A program made the translations under genes and the position numbers. This document shows, piece after piece, positions 60,276-64,000 of a DNA stretch of 64,000 nt. A model generated the notes under the pieces. That model saw only the letters and a list, made by a program, of their open reading frames with translations. It did not search any database and had not been told where the DNA came from. Position 1 is the first letter of the stretch; every line of letters starts with the position of its first letter. Source of the stretch: G963708235 sp963708235 (GTDB taxonomy: Bacteria > Actinomycetota > Acidimicrobiia > Spongiisociales > UBA5794); contig OY970200.1 of NCBI GenBank assembly GCA_963708235.1, positions 1,054,001 through 1,118,000 of the forward strand, given 5' to 3'.

Positions 60276-60556
60276 CCAAGCGAATCTACGGACACACCAA
60301 GTCAGGTAAGCCCATCGACGACGGCCTCATCGAGGAGCTGGTCGGTGAAGCCGAAGCCGGCTACGACGTGGACGAGATCATCGCCCGCCGGGGCAAGCGC
60401 GGTCGGCCGCGTCTCGGCTTGGCGCCATCCACGGTGGAGTCGGTGCGACTCGATCCGGAACTCAAGGCGCGGCTGGCTCGTCGTGCGGAATCTGACGGAG
60501 TCCCGGTTTCGGAGGTCATTCGAGAGGCGCTGCGACATCACCTCGAAGCGAGCTGA
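60272..60556 (+). CDS. ribbon-helix-helix antitoxin partner
   Basis: 94 aa. The N-terminus MTKRIYGHTKSGKPIDDGLI and AEAGYDVDEIIARRGKRGRP are followed by an RHH domain (SVRLDPELKARLARRAESDGVPVSEVIREAL). This architecture is seen in antitoxins placed after BrnT/DUF4258-like toxins. It overlaps the broken toxin gene by ATGA and stays intact, as expected if toxin loss happened first. Confidence 0.8.
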   Translation: MTKRIYGHTKSGKPIDDGLIEELVGEAEAGYDVDEIIARRGKRGRPRLGLAPSTVESVRLDPELKARLARRAESDGVPVSEVIREALRHHLEAS

Positions 60557-60830
60557 CAAGCGACGGATGCCCGCCGACGTCGGTACGGGCCATCTGGGTG
60601 GGCGCTGCGAGCAGGACGAAACGAGGCGAGATCTTGTGCGGGTTCCATCACCGCGCCGGACGAAGAGCGGTGGCGGTACCGGCGCCTCGTCGACGGCGAC
60701 CACCTCTGGGTCAGCCCGCGGGTCACACCGACACGACAAGCGGTCGCTCCCCGTGAGGGGTCCCAGCCGACAGCTTGGTGCGACGACGAGTAGGTTCGGG
60801 GGGGACACACCAATCCACCGGGGAGGCACC
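60557..60830 (+). other. gap with a possible coding remnant
   Basis: No convincing gene. A frame at 60635-60793 reads ITAPDEERWRYRRLVDGD then HLWVSPRVTPT and looks protein-like, but no start codon or SD precedes it, so it may be a decayed gene fragment. The rest shows nothing recognisable. Confidence 0.35.
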
Positions 60831-60911
60831 GTGAGCACGATTGGATGGATCCTCATCATCGTCGTATTGCTGATTGCGTTTGGCGGCTTCGGGATGAGTC
60901 GCCGCCGCTAG
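60831..60911 (+). CDS. 26-aa membrane peptide
   Basis: GTG 60831 with good SD (GGGAGG at 60821-60826) encodes STIGWILIIVVLLIAFGGF ending in MSRRR: one transmembrane helix and a basic tail. Such very short hydrophobic proteins are common in bacteria and are usually missed. Function unknown. A dispersed repeat begins 13 bp after the stop. Confidence 0.6.
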   Translation: MSTIGWILIIVVLLIAFGGFGMSRRR

Positions 60912-60923
60912 TGCTGCGACCAC

Positions 60924-61075
60924 TAACGTTCGCCGCGTTCAGGACGGCCAGATGACGTCGCTGGCTGCGTCCTCGTCCTCGACGTATCCGCTGATATGCC
61001 TTCGTCCTGCGTCCTTGCCATCAACGCCCCTGGCTCGACCTGAACATCGCCAACGTCAGTGGCCACAGCACTAGC
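60924..61075. repeat. dispersed intergenic repeat, short copy
   Basis: 60924-60977 and 60978-61026 match 31054-31109 and 31197-31245 almost base for base, and a further block starts at 61039 (CCTGAACATCGCCAACGTCA). The minus strand of this copy holds a 32-codon ORF (61021-60923, MARTQDEGISADTSRTRT...) that the longer copy interrupts. It lies between convergent genes. Confidence 0.75.
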
Positions 61076-61128
61076 TGGTACCCGGCCACCATGTTGGTGG
61101 CCGGGACCGCCATCCGCTCCGGTTGCGA

Positions 61129-61872
61129 TCAGGGCCGGGCCGGGGTGTCGCGGGCCGGGGTGTCGACGGTGGCGAAATCCCCGAAGTCTTCGGTGTAGCG
61201 GAAGACCAGACAGGTGGCGTTCCGGTCGCCCGCATCCCAGCCCTCCGCCGACGGTGTGAAAACGTTGATGTACCACGGCGGCTGCGGGTAACTGGCCCCC
61301 ATGTAGCTGGTGAACACCGCTTCGCACTGGTCGAGCGCCGTCTCGAACACCTGCTGATCGCCGGGATACGGCCCGTCGCCGATGGTGACCGTTCCCATCA
61401 CCTCGAACTCGTGGGGCTCGTCGCATTCGACGGTGTCGACCTGGACGATCTGATCCGCATCCGGGGCCCGCAGACAGTCGCCCTCCTCCAGGGAGGTCGC
61501 CGACCGAGAGGAGTCGACCAGCACCGCAACCACCAGGCCGCCGATGACGAGCAGGATGACGGCGCCGAGCGCCAGCAGAACGCTGGCGAGGGGTCGCGGA
61601 GGTGTGGCACCGTCGGACGTCGAACTCCGCCCTCCCGGGGGCGGTGTGGTCCGCACCTCGGATGGCTCCGTCGCCTCCGGGCGGGGGGCGGTGTCCGGTG
61701 GCCGGTCGCCGAACACACCTGCAGCATCGGAGTTCTCGACAACGGTTTTGGGGGCGGGATCCGTCGCTGGCCCGCTGGTCGGCGCCGGCTCCGGGGTCGA
61801 GCCGGTGGCGGTCTCTTCCCACGCCCTGCGGAGAAGCTCCTCGGAATTCGGCCGGCCGTCGTCACCGCTCAT
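61129..61872 (-). CDS. septum-formation-family membrane protein
   Basis: 247 aa. A Pro/Thr-rich cytoplasmic N-terminus (1-95), one transmembrane helix (ASVLLALGAVILLVIGGLVVAVL) and an exported domain with LEEGDCLRAPDADQIVQVDTVECDEPHEFEVMG. The GDC...V.C..PH.FEV pattern marks the actinobacterial septum-formation family (PF13845 type). Cys pairs probably form disulfides. The role in division is a family-level label only. ATGA overlap with the paralogue upstream. Confidence 0.75.
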   Translation of the reverse strand: MSGDDGRPNSEELLRRAWEETATGSTPEPAPTSGPATDPAPKTVVENSDAAGVFGDRPPDTAPRPEATEPSEVRTTPPPGGRSSTSDGATPPRPLASVLLALGAVILLVIGGLVVAVLVDSSRSATSLEEGDCLRAPDADQIVQVDTVECDEPHEFEVMGTVTIGDGPYPGDQQVFETALDQCEAVFTSYMGASYPQPPWYINVFTPSAEGWDAGDRNATCLVFRYTEDFGDFATVDTPARDTPARP

Positions 61873-62840
61873 CGTTCGTACAGGCAGGTGACCGTGCGCT
61901 CACCGGCGCTCCATGCTTCCCGGGTGGGAATGACGGCCTGTACCGACCAGATCGTATCCGGCGCCACCTCGTCGATCGGAATCAGCGATCCGCACAGACT
62001 GAACGCTCCCGTCAACGATGAATCGTCCCCCGGGTAGACCTGGTCGGCGGCGAGCACGGGGGATCCGAGCACGGCGAGCGCCCCCGAGCTGGTGCAGGGG
62101 ACCACCTCGACGAGGTCGATCGCACCACCGTCGAGAGGCCCGATACAGTCACCGGCGACGACGTCACCGATCCGCCGCAACCCGGTGTCGCCTTCTGGGA
62201 TCGGATCGGCCGGAACCGGAGCGTCCGGGACCGGGTCGACCGGAACCGAGTCGACCGGAACCGGGGTTGGCTCGGGATCCGTGACCTCCTCGCCGAACCA
62301 GATGCCGAGCGCAACCAGCCCGATGAACAGGAACACGGCGGTACGCACCAACCGGCCCACCACCGACGCCGCCCTGCGGGTCGTGCCCGGCTGCTCGCTC
62401 CAGGGGTCGGTCCACGTCATCGGTGGTTCCCGATCCCGCGTTGGAGAGGCCGGTACCGGATAGTCGGCCGGGTCACCGGCTCGGCCGGCGGTGGTATCAC
62501 GGGCCGGGCCGGGGTAGGCGGTCGACGTCCGACGGGCGGGACCCCGGGAGGGGGTGTGACGAGCGAACTCGGGGACCTCGTCCACGGCCACATCAGGATC
62601 GAGACCGGCGAGTTCCTGGATCGAGATGTCCTCGGCAACCTCGCCGAGATCGACCGGCTCGGACACCGGGCCCGACTCCGGATAGCTCACCGACGCCGGG
62701 TACATCGCCGGCCCGGCGAAGGGGGAGATATCGGGAGCGGGACGTTCGTCGAGGTGCAGCTCCTCGTGTGCTTGGCGGATCAGGTCGTCGGAAGACGCAT
62801 ACGCCCCGTCCGGGGAGAGATACCGCACCCGCCGCACCAT
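61869..62840 (-). CDS. septum-formation-family-like membrane protein, paralogue
   Basis: 323 aa. A long acidic/Pro-rich N-terminus (1-180), one transmembrane helix (TAVFLFIGLVALGIWF), a spacer of PVDSVPVDPVP repeats, then GDVVAGDCIGPLDGGAIDLVEVVPC, again the GDC...V.C pattern of the neighbour, ending in ERTVTCLYER. The two genes look like a duplicated pair. ATG 62840 lies 3 bp after the SDR stop. Confidence 0.7.
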   Translation of the reverse strand: MVRRVRYLSPDGAYASSDDLIRQAHEELHLDERPAPDISPFAGPAMYPASVSYPESGPVSEPVDLGEVAEDISIQELAGLDPDVAVDEVPEFARHTPSRGPARRTSTAYPGPARDTTAGRAGDPADYPVPASPTRDREPPMTWTDPWSEQPGTTRRAASVVGRLVRTAVFLFIGLVALGIWFGEEVTDPEPTPVPVDSVPVDPVPDAPVPADPIPEGDTGLRRIGDVVAGDCIGPLDGGAIDLVEVVPCTSSGALAVLGSPVLAADQVYPGDDSSLTGAFSLCGSLIPIDEVAPDTIWSVQAVIPTREAWSAGERTVTCLYER

Positions 62841-62842
62841 GC

Positions 62843-63568
62843 TCAGGCCTGGCCGTAGACCGGGATGGCGGCCCCGCTGATCACCCCGGAGCCGGGACCG
62901 GTCAGAAAGTCGATCACGGTGGCGATCTCGGCGGGTTTCGGCCAGTGCACGTAGTCGGCATACGGCAACGTGGCGCGCGTCGCCTGCGTGTCGATCACCG
63001 ACGGGAGCACCGCATTCACGGTCACACCGCTTCCGTCCAACTCGTTGGCGACACTTTTCACCAGCGCCACCACCCCGGCCTTGGCCACGTTGAAGGCGGC
63101 CTGCCCCGTGGGGGTGTCGAAGGCGGCACGACTCCCGACGGCGACCACCCGACCCCATTCGGCGGCGAGCAACGCCGGGATGGCGGATCGGATCGTATAG
63201 AAGGCGGACCGCAGGTTGAGGTCGATCATCCGGTCGAAGCGGACGTCATCGGTCTCGACCACATCGCGACCACCTGCCCATCCCCCCACCAGTGATGCCA
63301 CCACGTTGATCCCGTCGAACTGCTCGACGGCGTCCGCCATCAGCCGGTCGACGGCGGCCGGGTCGGTGCAATCGACACGACGCAGCAACAACCGGTCTTC
63401 GGGAAGGTCGAGGTGCTCCTCGAGGGCGGTGGCCTCTTCGGGTACCAGATAGGTCACCACGAGACGGAACCCTCTCGCCACCAGCAGCGGAGTCAGGGCT
63501 CGGCCCAGACCCCCGGTCCCGCCGGTGACGACGGCGACGGGGTCAGTGGCCAGGGGAGCGGGATCCAT
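62843..63568 (-). CDS. short-chain dehydrogenase-like protein, catalytic Tyr replaced by Phe
   Basis: 241 aa. NAD(P)-binding VVTGGTGGLGRAL at the N-terminus and GRVVAVGSRAAFDT carry the SDR fold and the catalytic Ser. The YxxxK motif reads FNVAK: Phe replaces Tyr (codon 63092-63094 on the minus strand), Lys is kept. Activity as an oxidoreductase is doubtful. Start 63568 is chosen because TAGGGT lies 7 nt upstream; it is the first gene of the run down to 61129. Confidence 0.82.
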   Translation of the reverse strand: MDPAPLATDPVAVVTGGTGGLGRALTPLLVARGFRLVVTYLVPEEATALEEHLDLPEDRLLLRRVDCTDPAAVDRLMADAVEQFDGINVVASLVGGWAGGRDVVETDDVRFDRMIDLNLRSAFYTIRSAIPALLAAEWGRVVAVGSRAAFDTPTGQAAFNVAKAGVVALVKSVANELDGSGVTVNAVLPSVIDTQATRATLPYADYVHWPKPAEIATVIDFLTGPGSGVISGAAIPVYGQA

Positions 63569-63599
63569 GACGACCACCCTAGCGACAGGTCGGGCGACG

Positions 63600-64000
63600 T
63601 CAGGGGGTCAGTCGCTTGAACGCCTCGGCCATTTCCATGTCGACCACCCGCCCCGTCTCCACCGCACGTGACCGGATCCGGTCGGCGAATGCCTGGCGTG
63701 GCGCATCCCCGGTCTCGGCTCCACCCATCGTGGTGGTTCCCTGCGACGAATGGCACAACAAGGCGGCGATCTTGGCGTCGATCGTGGTCGACACCGGTTC
63801 GTAGTGGTCGGGTTCGTCGGCCGAGAACAGCAGCAGCGCCGTCGGTCGGTGGGCGTCGAGACTCTGATCCGGGAAGAAGAGATGGTCGCGCGCCGCCACC
63901 ACCCCGTCGACCGTGCCCCACCCGGCGGCGCGGTGGTCGGGATGGAGCTGATAGCGCATCCACGGATCGTGACCCAGCACCACATCGGGGCGGGTGGTGC
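63600..64000 (-). CDS. PIG-L (LmbE-like) deacetylase, C-terminal part
   Basis: Partial: the reading frame runs off the window edge. The visible 133 residues include DVVLGHDPWMRYQLHPDHRAAG, whose HPDH is the zinc-associated C-terminal motif of PIG-L deacetylases. The N-terminal AHPDD motif is not in the window. Such enzymes in actinobacteria deacetylate GlcNAc conjugates, as in mycothiol synthesis or recycling (MshB, Mca); which one cannot be told here. Confidence 0.8.
   Translation of the reverse strand, partial: TTRPDVVLGHDPWMRYQLHPDHRAAGWGTVDGVVAARDHLFFPDQSLDAHRPTALLLFSADEPDHYEPVSTTIDAKIAALLCHSSQGTTTMGGAETGDAPRQAFADRIRSRAVETGRVVDMEMAEAFKRLTP

Noticed and set aside
60923..61021. 32-codon minus-strand ORF in the dispersed repeat
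   Set aside because: It is interrupted in the other copy and has no SD or promoter, so coding is not supported.
1..64000. Prophage, integrase, conjugation or replication-origin genes
   Set aside because: None is seen on either strand; the window is a housekeeping region with small toxin-antitoxin and repeat insertions.

Overview
The window is a 64 kb, GC-rich bacterial chromosome segment with almost no spare DNA. Genes repeatedly overlap by ATGA or GTGA. The content points to an actinobacterium, most likely of the Acidimicrobiia (an inference, not proven by a marker gene). Clues are a MurA with Asp in place of the catalytic Cys, a MutT1-type Nudix/phosphatase fusion beside ppk, FAH-gltX pairing, amt-glnK-glnD behind a GlnR-like operator, and an S-layer-homology protein with Cys-containing GCNPPANDRYCPD-type repeats. 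About twenty genes have a TANNNT-like -10 hexamer only 5-10 nt before the start codon, which suggests that leaderless transcription is common; this pattern was used to choose several starts.

Layout. 1-8.2 kb: lipoprotein, 6-phosphogluconolactonase diverging from an APC permease, hydrolase, mutT1-like/ppk, lipoprotein, murA. 8.3-12.4 kb: SpoIID-like protein, Nfu, MeaB GTPase, enoyl-CoA hydratase, SRPBCC protein. 12.5-15.5 kb: iron-type ABC binding protein and fused permease without an ATPase. 15.5-22.7 kb: cysteine desulfurase with mnmA, a membrane protein, ligA, MFS exporter. 22.8-24.3 kb: a non-coding array of long degenerate repeats. 24.3-31.1 kb: dapC-dapD-dapE coupled to a PLP decarboxylase, then a methyltransferase and a Cys/Met-metabolism PLP enzyme. 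31.3-34.6 kb: gatCAB. 34.6-38.7 kb: amt-glnK-glnD. 38.7-46.5 kb: HAD phosphatase, vapBC, ppc, DUF983-like protein, hydrolase, serA.

46.5-51.8 kb holds the most unusual locus, a minus-strand operon in which nearly all genes overlap. Its order is MauE-like redox membrane protein, Tat-exported Cys-rich MauA-like protein fused to four propeller-type repeats, MauD-like thioredoxin, a 21-codon ORF, a polytopic membrane protein, an unknown protein, an SLH protein, and pgpA. The MauE/MauD pair is what matures methylamine dehydrogenase light chain, but no heavy chain (MauB) or MauG is present. It may mature a tryptophylquinone-like or disulfide-rich surface protein.

51.8-64 kb: ilvE, an unknown gene, FAH-family hydrolase plus gltX, a second vapBC, two beta-propeller lipoproteins, tRNA-Gln and tRNA-Glu, a toxin gene with a one-base frameshift beside its antitoxin, a dispersed repeat shared with 31.1 kb, two septum-formation-type membrane proteins, an SDR protein, and a truncated PIG-L deacetylase at the edge. 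gatCAB, gltX, tRNA-Gln(CTG) and tRNA-Glu(CTC) fit the indirect Glu-tRNA(Gln) amidation route. amt, glnK, glnD, ppc, ilvE, serA and dap genes give a core of nitrogen assimilation and amino-acid synthesis.
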